Shown here in pieces: positions 50,869 through 61,568 of a DNA stretch of 64,000 nt (its first letter is position 1; every line of letters starts with the position of its first letter). Below the pieces are notes generated by a model. The model was not told the origin of the DNA. It did no database searches and saw nothing but the letters and a program-made list of their open reading frames with translations. A program made the position numbers and the translations under genes. The stretch comes from Caulobacter soli (lineage in GTDB: Bacteria > Pseudomonadota > Alphaproteobacteria > Caulobacterales > Caulobacteraceae), in assembly GCF_011045195.1 (NCBI RefSeq), contig NZ_CP049199.1, positions 4,695,501 through 4,759,500 on the forward strand, in the 5' to 3' direction.

Positions 50869-52698
50869 ATGTTGAAGACGTGTCTGGCGGCCCTGGCCGT
50901 CGCGATGACAGCGGGCATCACCATGGCGCAGACTCCGAAAGCTCCCTGGGAAGGCGAGATCCTTCCCCCCACGTTGCCCTGGCACGGGGCCAGCGAGAAG
51001 CTGATCGCCAAGCCGTCGGACCCGTGGATCACGCCGTCGGAGCTGACCGGCCTGACCGCCTCGCCCAACTACGCCGACACCCGCGCCTGGCTGGAAAAGC
51101 TGGACGCGGCCTCGCCGCTGATCCGCATGGAAACCTTCGGCACGTCGCCCGAGGGCCGCGACCTGCTAGTGCTCTACGTCTCCAAGGACGGCGCCAAGTT
51201 CGATCCGGCCAAGCCCATGCTGCTGGTCCAGGCCGGCATCCACCCGGGCGAGATCGACGGCAAGGACGCCGGCATGATGCTGCTTCGGGACATCGCGTTC
51301 CACGGCAAGGACGCGCTGCTCGACAAGGTCAACCTGGTCTTCGTGCCGATCTTCAGCGTCGACGGCCACGAGCGCGCCAGTCCCTACAGCCGCCCCAACC
51401 AGCGCGGCCCGGTCGTCCAGGGCTGGCGGCACACCGCCCAGAACCTCAATCTGAACCGCGACTACGGCAAGCTGGACGCGCCGGAGATGCGGGCGATGAT
51501 CGGCCTGATCAATCGCGTCAAACCCGACCTCTACGTGGACATCCACGTCACCGACGGCGAGGACTACCAGTACGACATCACCTACGGCTGGGCCGGCTAC
51601 CTGGGCGACTTCGCGCGCTCCAAGGCCACCAGCGCCTGGCTCGACAACGCCTACCTGCCGGCCACCCAGGCTGGGCTGAAGGCGGCGGGGCATATCCCCG
51701 GCCAGTTGGTCTTCGCCCTGGACGACCGTGACCCCAAGAAGGGCCTGGGCGCCTCGCCGGCCTCGCTGCGCTATTCCAACGGCTATGGCGACGTGGCCCG
51801 CATCGCCACGGTGCTGGTCGAAAACCATTCCCTCAAGCCCTACCGCCAGCGGGTGCTGGGCACCTATGTGCTGCTGGAGGAGAGCCTGAAGCTGCTGGCC
51901 CGCGACGGCGCCGCCCTGCGCGCCGCCGAGGCGGCCGACCGCGCCCAGCGTCCGGCCGTGATCGAGGCCAATTTCGGCACCGGCTTCGGCGGCGGCGGCG
52001 GCAAGCCGCTGCGCACCGTCAGCTTCCTGGGCGTTCAGTACGAAACCTACGACTCCCCCGCCACCGGCGGCAAGGAGGTGCGCTGGCTGGGCAAGCCCGA
52101 TCCCACGCCCTGGTCGCTGCCGCTCTACGCGGCCGAACCGACCCTGAAGTTGATCCCGGCCAAGGCCTACTGGATCTCCTCGGCCAAGCCCGACGTCATC
52201 GAGCGCCTGCGCGTCCACGGCGTGGCGATGGAAACCTTGACCGCGCCCAGAACCGTGTCAGTCGACATGATCCGCTTCACCGCGCCGAAGATCGCCACCC
52301 ACGCCAGCGAGGGCCATGTCGAGATCGCCGCCGGCCCGGTCACCCACGAGACCCGCTCGGTGACCTGGCCCGCCGGCTCGGTGCGGATCGCGACCGACCA
52401 GCCGCTGGGTGAACTGGTGACCCTGCTGCTGGAGCCCGAAAGCGACGAGAGCTTCTTCGCCTGGGGCATGTTCCCCGAAGTGCTGCAGCGCGTGGAATAT
52501 ATCGAGGGCTACGCCCTGGCCCCGCTGGCCGAGAAGATGCTGGCCGCCGATCCCAAGCTGAAAGCCGAGTTCGAGGCCAAGCTGGCGGCGGATCCGAAAT
52601 TCGCCGCCGATCCCGACGCGCGGCTGGGCTGGTTCTACCAGCGCACGCCGTACTACGACGACCACTACAAGCTCTATCCGGTCGGTCGAGAGCTGTAG
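50869..52698 (+). CDS. Secreted M14 family zinc carboxypeptidase
   Basis: A 609-residue protein with a Sec signal peptide (MLKTCLAALAVAMTAGITMA-Q). The M14 zinc site is His125 and Glu128 in AGIHPGEIDGKD and His226 in YVDIHVTDGEDY; VLVENHSLKPYRQRV supplies the catalytic Glu. Residues ~380-590 form a C-terminal accessory region. It should trim C-terminal residues from peptides in the periplasm. It opens a same-strand run with MAPEG, TldE and CysQ. Confidence 0.92.
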   Translation: MLKTCLAALAVAMTAGITMAQTPKAPWEGEILPPTLPWHGASEKLIAKPSDPWITPSELTGLTASPNYADTRAWLEKLDAASPLIRMETFGTSPEGRDLLVLYVSKDGAKFDPAKPMLLVQAGIHPGEIDGKDAGMMLLRDIAFHGKDALLDKVNLVFVPIFSVDGHERASPYSRPNQRGPVVQGWRHTAQNLNLNRDYGKLDAPEMRAMIGLINRVKPDLYVDIHVTDGEDYQYDITYGWAGYLGDFARSKATSAWLDNAYLPATQAGLKAAGHIPGQLVFALDDRDPKKGLGASPASLRYSNGYGDVARIATVLVENHSLKPYRQRVLGTYVLLEESLKLLARDGAALRAAEAADRAQRPAVIEANFGTGFGGGGGKPLRTVSFLGVQYETYDSPATGGKEVRWLGKPDPTPWSLPLYAAEPTLKLIPAKAYWISSAKPDVIERLRVHGVAMETLTAPRTVSVDMIRFTAPKIATHASEGHVEIAAGPVTHETRSVTWPAGSVRIATDQPLGELVTLLLEPESDESFFAWGMFPEVLQRVEYIEGYALAPLAEKMLAADPKLKAEFEAKLAADPKFAADPDARLGWFYQRTPYYDDHYKLYPVGREL

Positions 52699-52831
52699 GG
52701 CGCTCAGGGGACACACACTCGCCCCCGCCACGACCTGGCTAGTCGCCTCTCCGACGATCGATCTTGCCAGCTCGCGCGAACGCTGACCCTTATGCGGCCC
52801 ACGTTCGACTAGTTTCACGAGTGACGCCCCG

Positions 52832-53233
52832 ATGGACACCATCGCTTCCGGCCACGCCGCCGCCCTGTGGGTGGGGCTGCACGTGCTGCTCCTGCTGACC
52901 CTGTCGCTGCTGGTCGTGCGCCTGCGACAAAAGCACAAGGTCGCCCTGGGGGATGAAGGCATTCCCGAACTGGCCCGCGCCATCCGCGCCTTCGGCAACG
53001 CCAGCGAGTACGTGCCCGGCGGCCTGGCGCTGATCCTGGCCCTGGCCGTGGTCGCCGCCCCGCCGCTGGCGATCCACGTGGTCGGGCTGGTGCTGTTCGC
53101 CGGCCGGCTGATCCACGCCGTGGGCCTGTCCAACAGCGGCGGCGCCTCGATCTCGCGGTCGCTGGGCATGATCGGCACCTGGGTGGCCTACATCTTCGGC
53201 GCGGTGGCCCTGCTGTTCTACGCGATCGGCTAG
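52832..53233 (+). CDS. MAPEG family membrane protein
   Basis: A 133-residue protein with four membrane helices and the MAPEG signature RAIRAFGNASEYVPGGLALI, followed by GRLIHAVGLS. Bacterial MAPEG proteins are glutathione-dependent transferase relatives, usually of unknown substrate. It lies 53 bp before tldE and 133 bp after the M14 gene. An isolated half-site of the GGGGACACAC palindrome is at 52707-52718 in the upstream gap. Confidence 0.92.
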   Translation: MDTIASGHAAALWVGLHVLLLLTLSLLVVRLRQKHKVALGDEGIPELARAIRAFGNASEYVPGGLALILALAVVAAPPLAIHVVGLVLFAGRLIHAVGLSNSGGASISRSLGMIGTWVAYIFGAVALLFYAIG

Positions 53234-53286
53234 GTTCGTGGCGCGGGCCGCTTGCCCCCGGCCTTCCCCGTCGTCCATAAGACCGC

Positions 53287-54618
53287 ATGGACGAAAACCT
53301 GTTGCATGACGTGCTCGCCGCCGCGCGGACCGCTGGCGCCGACGCCGCCGAAGCCGTGTTCGCGCAGCGCCAATCCCTCTCCGTCGGCGTCCGCCTGGGC
53401 GAACTGGAGGAGGTCGAGCGCGAGGAATCCCGCGACATCGGCCTGCGGGTCTTCATCGGCAAGCAGAGCGCCACGGTCTCCGGCTCGGACATCTCGGCCG
53501 AGGGCCGCGCCAAGCTGATCGACCGCGCCGTGGCCATGGCCCGCCTGGCCCCCGAGGATCCCTACGCCGCCCTGGCCCCCGCCGAGCGCCTGGCGCGCGG
53601 GCCGTTCCGCGACCTCGATCTCTTCGATCCCACCGAACCTTCGGCCGAAACCCTGGAGGCCCAGGCCCGAGAGGCCGAGGCCGCCGCCCGCGCCGTCGAG
53701 GGCGTGACCAATTCCGACGGCGGCTCGTCGTCGTGGAGCGCCTCGACCTGGCGGCTGGTCACCAGCGAAGGCTTCTCCGGCCTGCACCAGGCCAGCGGTT
53801 TCGGCGTCTCGGCCTCGGCCATCGCCGGTGAAGGCGCGAGCATGGAACGTGGCGGCGAAGGCCGCTCAACCCGCCACGCCGCCGACCTGCCCTCGCCCAC
53901 GGCCATCGGGACCAAGGCCGGCGAGCTGGCCGTGGCCAAGCTGAACCCGCGCAAGATCGACTCGACCACCGCCCCGGTGATCTTCGAGAACCGCCTGGCC
54001 ATGTCGCTGATCAGCCCGCTGATCGGCGCGATCTCGGGCCCGTCGATCGCCCGAGGAACCTCGTTCCTGAAGGACAAGCTGGGCCAGCGGATCTTCGCCG
54101 AGGGCGTCAATCTGCTGGACGACCCGTTCCGGGTGCGCGGCCTGGGCTCGGCCCCGTTCGACGACGAGGGCGTGGCCTGCGAAGCCCGCGCCCTGATCGA
54201 CGACGGCGTGCTGACCACCTGGCTGATGAACATCAGCTCGGCCAAGCAGCTGGGCCTGCAGAGCACCGGCCACGCCTCGCGGGGCCTCGCTGGCCCGTCG
54301 GGCGTCTCGACCCATAACCTGACGATGCAGCCCGGCGAACGCGATCTGGCCGGCCTGATGGCCGTTGCGGGCACGGGCCTGCTGGTCACCTCGATGTTCG
54401 GCCCCTCGCTGAACGGCAACACCGGCGACTGGTCGGTGGGCTGCTCGGGATTCTGGTTCGAGAACGGCGTCTCGACCGGTCCGGTCACCGAGATCACCGT
54501 GGCCGGCAACCTGATCGACATCTACGCCCGCCTGGTTCCCGGCTCGGACCTGGAGATCCGGGGCGCCAGCAACAGCCCGTCCCTGCTGGTCGACGCCCTG
54601 GCGATCGCCGGCAAATGA
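53287..54618 (+). CDS. pmbA: TldE/PmbA, non-catalytic partner of TldD
   Basis: A 443-residue protein of the TldD/PmbA family without the HExxxH motif, as expected of TldE. Family marks include LRVFIGKQSATVSG, FENRLAMSLISPLIGAISGPSIARG, GLAGPSGVSTHNL and GCSGFWFENG. It forms a heterodimer with TldD (28269) to cleave unfolded peptides. Its stop overlaps the cysQ start (ATGA). Confidence 0.95.
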   Translation: MDENLLHDVLAAARTAGADAAEAVFAQRQSLSVGVRLGELEEVEREESRDIGLRVFIGKQSATVSGSDISAEGRAKLIDRAVAMARLAPEDPYAALAPAERLARGPFRDLDLFDPTEPSAETLEAQAREAEAAARAVEGVTNSDGGSSSWSASTWRLVTSEGFSGLHQASGFGVSASAIAGEGASMERGGEGRSTRHAADLPSPTAIGTKAGELAVAKLNPRKIDSTTAPVIFENRLAMSLISPLIGAISGPSIARGTSFLKDKLGQRIFAEGVNLLDDPFRVRGLGSAPFDDEGVACEARALIDDGVLTTWLMNISSAKQLGLQSTGHASRGLAGPSGVSTHNLTMQPGERDLAGLMAVAGTGLLVTSMFGPSLNGNTGDWSVGCSGFWFENGVSTGPVTEITVAGNLIDIYARLVPGSDLEIRGASNSPSLLVDALAIAGK

Positions 54619-55394
54619 GCGATCTCGACCTGATCCTGACGGCCGCCCGCGAAGCCGGGGCCCTGGCGCTCTCGGCCCGCGAGGGCGGCTTGAAGATCTG
54701 GTCCAAGGACGGCGGCTCGCCGGTCACCGACGCTGACCTGGCGGTGGACGCCCTGCTGAAGGACCGCCTGGGCGCGGCCCGGCCCGACTATGGCTGGCTG
54801 TCGGAAGAGACCGCCGACGATCCCGCGCGCCTTTCCACCACCCGCCAGTTCGTGGTCGACCCGATCGACGGCACCGCCGCCTATCTGAAGGGCAAGCCCT
54901 GGTTCGCCGTGTCGATCGCCGTGGTCGAGAACGGCCGCCCGATCGCCGGCGTGGTCCACGCCCCGGCCCTGGACGAGACCTATGTCGCCACCCTGGGCGG
55001 CGGCGCGACCCTGAACGGGGCGCCGATCAGTCCCAGCGACACGGAGGATCTCGAAGACGCCGCCATGCTGGGCGACGCCCGGATGTTCGTGCATCCGTCT
55101 TGGCCCACGCCCTGGCCGCCCATGCGGGTGGAGAGCCGCAACTCGATCGCCTATCGCCTGTGCCTGGTGGCCGCCGGGGCCTTCGACGCGGCCATCGCCC
55201 TGTCGTCCAAGAACGAGTGGGACCTGGCCGCCGCCGACCTGATCTGCGCCGAGGCCGGCGCCGCCTTGACCGACCATCTGGGCCGGACCTTCACCTATAA
55301 TCGCGCGAATCCGCTGCTTCCGAGCGTGGTTTGCGCCAATCGCGCGCTTCACCCGTTGATCCTGTCACGCGTCGGGCATATCGCACTGCCGTAA
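54615..55394 (+). CDS. cysQ: 3'(2'),5'-bisphosphate nucleotidase (CysQ, inositol-monophosphatase family)
   Basis: A 259-residue phosphatase with the Mg-binding motifs LSEETADD, VDPIDGTAAYL and EWDLAAADLI. It hydrolyses 3'-phosphoadenosine 5'-phosphate, a by-product of sulfate assimilation, though some family members act on inositol phosphates. It is coupled to pmbA and followed 30 bp later by a DUF4170 gene, a conserved order in alphaproteobacteria. Confidence 0.93.
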   Translation: MSDLDLILTAAREAGALALSAREGGLKIWSKDGGSPVTDADLAVDALLKDRLGAARPDYGWLSEETADDPARLSTTRQFVVDPIDGTAAYLKGKPWFAVSIAVVENGRPIAGVVHAPALDETYVATLGGGATLNGAPISPSDTEDLEDAAMLGDARMFVHPSWPTPWPPMRVESRNSIAYRLCLVAAGAFDAAIALSSKNEWDLAAADLICAEAGAALTDHLGRTFTYNRANPLLPSVVCANRALHPLILSRVGHIALP

Positions 55395-55424
55395 CGATAA
55401 CTTCCGCGCAGGAAATTCCACGCC

Positions 55425-55649
55425 ATGAGCGACAAGCAGCTTCTTCACCTCGTGATCGGCGGTGAACTGAAGAACGTTTCCGATATCGAATTCCGCGACC
55501 TGTCCCAGGTCGAATTCGTCGGCGCCTACGCCAGCTACGCCGAAGCCCACGCCGCCTGGAAGGCCAAGGCTCAGGCCACCGTCGACAACGCCCATGCGCG
55601 GTACTTCATTATCCACGCGCACAAGCTGCTGGATCCTAGCCTGGACTAG
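55425..55649 (+). CDS. DUF4170 domain protein
   Basis: A 74-residue soluble protein covering DUF4170: LLHLVIGGELKNVSD, VEFVGAYASYAEAHAAWKAKAQ, VDNAHARYFIIHAHKLLDP. Its function is unknown; it is typically found after cysQ and before LPS genes in alphaproteobacteria, as here. It ends 11 bp before a family B repeat that probably terminates it. Confidence 0.92.
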   Translation: MSDKQLLHLVIGGELKNVSDIEFRDLSQVEFVGAYASYAEAHAAWKAKAQATVDNAHARYFIIHAHKLLDPSLD

Positions 55650-55660
55650 GCGTCCTAAAG

Positions 55661-55793
55661 CCTCCCCCTGTGGGGGAGGTGTCGGCGAAGCCGACGGAGG
55701 GGGGAGTGATCGGCGGACAACCGCGCCCGGATCGACGATCCCATAACTCCCCCCACCGATCGCTACGCGATCGCCTCCCCCACAGGGGGAGGC
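55661..55793. repeat. Palindromic intergenic repeat, family B, forming back-to-back terminators
   Basis: The element runs from CCTCCCCCTGTGGGGGAGG (55661-55679) through GTCGGCGAAGCCGAC and GATCGCTACGCGATC hairpins to CCTCCCCCACAGGGGGAGG (55774-55792). The right hairpin is followed by CTTTTT on the plus strand and the left one by CTTTAG on the minus strand, so each end resembles an intrinsic terminator. It lies exactly between two convergent genes. Confidence 0.92.
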
Positions 55794-55799
55794 TTTTTC

Positions 55800-56465
55800 C
55801 TACTCCCGCCGCAAGATCCCTTCCGTCACGATCCCGCCGATCATCCCGGCCCGGAAGTCGGCCTTGATCTTCACGGGGTCGTAGTCGGGGCTCTCCACCC
55901 ACTGGGTGAAGGTCAGGCCCTTGGGGGCGGCGTCGGTCAGGTAGCGCTCGAAGGTGTAGTCCAGCACGCCGGTCTTGCCCTGCTTGATGTGCAGGTACTT
56001 GAACGACAGCTGCTCGACGGCCTCCTCGATCGGCAGGCCCAGGCGGTAGTGGCAGTAGAGCACGCTCATGATGCCCGCCCGGTCCGCGCCGGACTTGCAG
56101 TGCATCAGGGCCGGATATTCGATGCTCTCGAACAGGTCGCGCGCGCCCAGCACCCGCTCCTTGATCGGAACCTCGCGCGAGGTGATCACGAAGTCGACCA
56201 TCTTCAGGCCCAGCTGATCGCAGGCGTATTTCTCCAGTGCGTAGAAGCTGCCGTCGAACCCGCCGCGCAGGTTGATGACGGTCTTGATGCCCTTCTTCTT
56301 CCACTCGGCCAGCTGATGCGGCCACGGCTGGTTGGTGCGCACCAGCTCGGGGCTGATCCAGTGGTCGTTCTTGAAGCCCAGGCGCAGATAGGCGTGGTCG
56401 TTCCACCAGTAGGACAGATAGGTCTTGAACCGTCCCCAGCGGGTGGTCGTGTCGTAGCCGGGCAA
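55800..56465 (-). CDS. Tyrosine-phosphatase-like protein
   Basis: A 221-residue protein with the phosphatase loop HCKSGADRAG (Cys123, Arg129), preceded by INLRGGFDGS and followed by LSFKYLHIKQGKTGVL. It belongs to the dual-specificity/atypical PTP group. I chose TTG at 56463-56465 because AAGGA lies 8 bases upstream; a GTG at 56535 would extend it into the promoter region of the divergent ABC transporter. In Caulobacter a phosphatase of this class (CtpA) is needed for normal lipid A, so the nearby lipid A genes make a related role plausible; identity with CtpA is inference. Confidence 0.82.
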   Translation of the reverse strand: MPGYDTTTRWGRFKTYLSYWWNDHAYLRLGFKNDHWISPELVRTNQPWPHQLAEWKKKGIKTVINLRGGFDGSFYALEKYACDQLGLKMVDFVITSREVPIKERVLGARDLFESIEYPALMHCKSGADRAGIMSVLYCHYRLGLPIEEAVEQLSFKYLHIKQGKTGVLDYTFERYLTDAAPKGLTFTQWVESPDYDPVKIKADFRAGMIGGIVTEGILRRE

Positions 56466-56601
56466 GCGGGCGTTCCTTCGGTGAAGCGGGCTAAATAGGC
56501 GCCACAGCCCTGTAATGCAAAAGCCACAGCGCCGCACCCCCGCCGCAATGACAGGTCACACGGCCGTTGACACTCAACGCGCGAAATCCGACCCCTGCCG
56601 C

Positions 56602-58376
<1,775 letters not shown>

Positions 58377-58380
<4 letters not shown>

Positions 58381-59090
58381 GGCCGCTGCGTTCCCCGTTG
58401 GTGATCACGATCCTGTCGTCGATCTTCGCCGGCTATTCCAAGCTGGTGTTCCGCACCCTGCGCATGACCCATGAGGGCCAGGAACACGCCGAAACCGTCT
58501 GGGCCCAGGGGCGCGAGACCGGGGTCGGGGCGATCCTGTGCTTCTGGCACGCGCGCATCCCGATGTCGCCGCTGACCTGGCCGCAGGACCCCGGCCGCCA
58601 GGACATGCGGGCCCTGATCTCGCGCTCGGCCGACGGCGAGTTCATCGCCCAGACCGTCGAGAAGCTGGGCTTCCCGGCCATTCGCGGCTCGTCGACCAAG
58701 AAGACCGACCCGGCCAAGAACAAGCACGGCGAGCAGGCTTTCCGCGACATGATCAAGTGGGTCAAGGACGGCGGCGGCATCGCCATCACGCCGGACGGCC
58801 CGCGCGGCCCGGCCGAGCGCATGGAGAAGGGCACGCCCTCCCTGGCCCGGGTGACCGGCGCCCCGGTGATCTTCGTGGGCCTGGCCGCCAAGCCGTGCCT
58901 GCGCCTGGGCTCGTGGGACCGCACCGTCGTGCCCCTGCCCTTCGCCAGAGCCGCCATGGTCTGGAGCGCGCCGACGTCGGCTGGGCGTGGGGATGATCCG
59001 GACGCGCTCGTGGAGGACTGGGCGGCGCAGCTGTCGGCGGTGACGCGGCGGGCGGAGGTATTGGTGGGGTTGGAGCCGGATCAGGTTTAG
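58377..59090 (+). CDS. DUF374 lysophospholipid acyltransferase-family protein
   Basis: A 237-residue protein with a TTG start overlapping the exporter stop (TTGA). LCFWHARIPMSPL holds the conserved His of the DUF374/LPLAT group; GFPAIRGSSTKKTDPAKNKHG and ITPDGPRGPAERMEKG are diagnostic. An N-terminal hydrophobic segment associates it with the membrane. It probably acylates a lipid precursor, possibly lipid A. Confidence 0.9.
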
Positions 59091-59104
59091 GCCCTGCACC
59101 GATC

Positions 59105-59231
59105 ACTTGCCCCCTACGGACCGCTTCGCGGTCGTCTTCCCCCGAAGGGGGAAGAGGCTTCCGCCGGCGGCTCTGGAGCCTCCGCCCCCTACGGGGGCGG
59201 ACAGACCGCAAAGCGGTCAGGTGGGGGCAAG
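59105..59231. repeat. Palindromic intergenic repeat, family C, copy 2
   Basis: Arms ACTTGCCCCCTACGGACCGC (59105-59124) and the facing GCGGTCAGGTGGGGGCAAG (59213-59231) match copy 1, with inner GAGGCTTCCGCC... and CCGCCCCCTACGGGGGCGG hairpins. It lies between two genes read in the same direction (DUF374 and the CDF exporter). Confidence 0.9.
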
Positions 59232-59289
59232 AGGGTGAGCCACATTGTGAACGATTGATCCGCCCCTCCCTTGGTGGGATGTAGACCCC

Positions 59290-60303
59290 ATGCCGCACGA
59301 TCACGCCGACCACGCCCACGACCACCATGGCCACGATCATGGTCACGGCCACGCGCACGGCCATTCCCACGATCACGACCATGGCCACGGCCACCATCAC
59401 CACGGCCCCGGCGGTCACCACCACGCCCCCAAGGACTTCGGCCGCGCCTTCGCGATCGGCGCCACGCTGAACATCGGCTTCGTGGTCGCCGAGACCATCG
59501 CCGGCCTGATGACCCACTCGCTGGCCCTGCTGGCCGACGCCGGGCACAATCTGTCGGACGTGCTGGGCCTGTTCATGGCCTGGGGCGCGGTGATCCTGGC
59601 CAAGAAGGCCCCGGGCGGACGCCACACCTACGGCCTGCGCAAGGGCACGATCCTGGCCTCGCTGACCAACGCCGTGGTGCTGCTGGTGGCGGTGGGCGCC
59701 ATCGCCTGGGAGGCCGTGCGCCGGTTCGCCGATCCGCAGCCGATCGAAGCCGGACCCGTGATGATCGTCGCGGCCATCGGCATCGTCATCAACACCGCCA
59801 CGGCCCTGATGTTCATGAAGGGCTCCAAGGACGACCTGAACATCCGCGGGGCCTTTCTGCACATGGCCGCCGACGCCGCCATCTCGGCCGGCGTCGTGGT
59901 GGCCGCCGCCGCCATGTGGGCCACCGGCTGGCTGTGGCTGGACCCGGTGGTCAGCCTGGGCATCGTGATCGTCATCGTGCTGGGCACCTGGAGCCTGCTG
60001 CGCGACAGCCTGGACCTGGCCCTGGACGCCGCCCCGCGCGGCATCGACCCCAAGGCCGTGGGCGACTGGCTGGCCGCCCGCCCCGGCGTCACCGAGGTGC
60101 ACGACCTGCACATCTGGGCGATGAGCACCACCGAGACGGCCATGACCGCCCACCTGGTCCGCCCCGAAAATCCCGACAACGACCGGTTCCTGCACGACAT
60201 CTGCGGCGAGATGTCCAAGCGCTTCAAGATCGGCCACGTCACCATCCAGGTGGAGAGCGGGGGCGTGGCCACCTGCCACCTGGCCGGCGCGGACGCGGTG
60301 TGA
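59290..60303 (+). CDS. CDF-family zinc/metal exporter with His-rich N-terminus
   Basis: A 337-residue cation diffusion facilitator. The first ~48 residues contain 23 His, a metal-chelating tail; six membrane helices follow with the two metal sites LLADAGHNLSDVLG and HMAADAAISAG, then a cytoplasmic domain with VTEVHDLHIWAMS. It exports Zn(II) or a similar ion. It lies between DUF374 and waaA, which are commonly neighbours elsewhere, so it may be an insertion. It overlaps waaA by 4 bp (GTGA). Confidence 0.93.
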   Translation: MPHDHADHAHDHHGHDHGHGHAHGHSHDHDHGHGHHHHGPGGHHHAPKDFGRAFAIGATLNIGFVVAETIAGLMTHSLALLADAGHNLSDVLGLFMAWGAVILAKKAPGGRHTYGLRKGTILASLTNAVVLLVAVGAIAWEAVRRFADPQPIEAGPVMIVAAIGIVINTATALMFMKGSKDDLNIRGAFLHMAADAAISAGVVVAAAAMWATGWLWLDPVVSLGIVIVIVLGTWSLLRDSLDLALDAAPRGIDPKAVGDWLAARPGVTEVHDLHIWAMSTTETAMTAHLVRPENPDNDRFLHDICGEMSKRFKIGHVTIQVESGGVATCHLAGADAV

Positions 60304-61568
60304 GTCTTCCCCTATCCCTGGCGCTGTACCGCGCGGCCACCACCGCGCTGGAGCCGTTCGCGCCGCTGATCCTTTCCCGCCGCGCCAAGGCCGGCAAGGA
60401 GGACCGTGCGCGGCTGCACGAGCGCCTGGGTCGGCCCAAGACTTCCCGTCCTGAAGGCCGGCTGGTCTGGCTGCACGGGGCCAGCGTCGGCGAGAGCCTG
60501 TCGATCCTGCCCCTGGTCGAGCGCCTGCGGATCGAGCGCCCCGACGTCGCCGTGCTGGTGACCTCGGGCACCGTCACCTCGGCGCAGCTGCTGGCCCGCC
60601 GCCTGCCGCCCGGGGCGATCCACCAGTTCGCGCCGGTCGACACGCCCGGCGGCGCCAAGCGGTTCCTCGACCACTGGCGACCCGACCTGGCCGTCTTCGT
60701 CGAGAGCGAACTCTGGCCCAACCTGCTGCTGGTCGCCAAGGCGCGCGGCGTGAAACTGGCCCTGGTCTCGGCCAAGCTGTCGGACAAGAGCTACGCCGGC
60801 TGGCGGGCCCGGCCGTTCGCGGCCTATGAGCTGTTCAGCGGCTTCGACCTGATTCTGGCCCAGGACGGCCGCGCGGCCGAGCGGCTGTCCAGCCTGGGCG
60901 GGGTCGTGGCCGGCGAGGCCGACCTGAAGTTCGGCTCGGACCCGCTGCCGGTCGACGCCGCGGCCCTGACCAGCCTGCGCGTGCGCCTCAGCGACCGGCC
61001 GGTGCTGCTGGCCGCCAGCACCCATCCGGGCGAGGACGAGATCGTGCTGGACGCCTGGCGCGCCCTGCCCAGCCGCCCGCATCTGGTGATCGTTCCGCGC
61101 CATCCGGAGCGCGGCCCCGCCGTCGCCGACCTCGCCCTGGCGACCGGCGCCACGGTATCCTTGCGCAGCCGCGAGCCCGACGACTCCGCCGAGGTGATCG
61201 TCGCCGACACCCTGGGCGAGCTGGGCCTCTGGTACCGCCTGGCGGATCTCGCCCTGATCGCCGGCAGTTTCGTGCCGGGGATCGGCGGCCACAACCCGCT
61301 GGAGCCGGCGCGCCTGGACTGCCCGATCGTCTCCGGCCCCCACGTCGAGAACTGGCTGACCGCCTATGCCGACCTGCGCGACGCCGACGGCGCGGCCTTC
61401 GCCGACGCCTCGGTGCTGGGCGAGCGCCTGGCCGGCCTGCTGGCCGAGCCGGCGGCGCTGAGCTCGCAGGCCGGACGCGCCCGGGTCTTCACCGCCCAGC
61501 GCGACGCCGAGGCTCGGGCGGGCCTGGACCGCATCATCGCCCTGCTCGACGCGGAGGTCGCGCCATGA
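60300..61568 (+). CDS. waaA: 3-deoxy-D-manno-octulosonic acid transferase
   Basis: A 422-residue GT-B (GT30) enzyme with an N-terminal membrane-anchor region, RLVWLHGASVGESLS, KLALVSAKLSDKSY, FVESELWPN and GSFVPGIGGHNPLEPARL. It adds Kdo to the lipid A precursor, using CMP-Kdo. The GTG start overlaps the CDF stop and the end overlaps lpxK (ATGA). Confidence 0.96.
   Translation: MSLPLSLALYRAATTALEPFAPLILSRRAKAGKEDRARLHERLGRPKTSRPEGRLVWLHGASVGESLSILPLVERLRIERPDVAVLVTSGTVTSAQLLARRLPPGAIHQFAPVDTPGGAKRFLDHWRPDLAVFVESELWPNLLLVAKARGVKLALVSAKLSDKSYAGWRARPFAAYELFSGFDLILAQDGRAAERLSSLGGVVAGEADLKFGSDPLPVDAAALTSLRVRLSDRPVLLAASTHPGEDEIVLDAWRALPSRPHLVIVPRHPERGPAVADLALATGATVSLRSREPDDSAEVIVADTLGELGLWYRLADLALIAGSFVPGIGGHNPLEPARLDCPIVSGPHVENWLTAYADLRDADGAAFADASVLGERLAGLLAEPAALSSQAGRARVFTAQRDAEARAGLDRIIALLDAEVAP

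Noticed and set aside
56466..56537. GTG start at 56535-56537 for the tyrosine-phosphatase-like gene
   Set aside because: The added 24 residues are not family-like, and the TTG at 56465 has AAGGA at ideal spacing. Kept as an alternative only.
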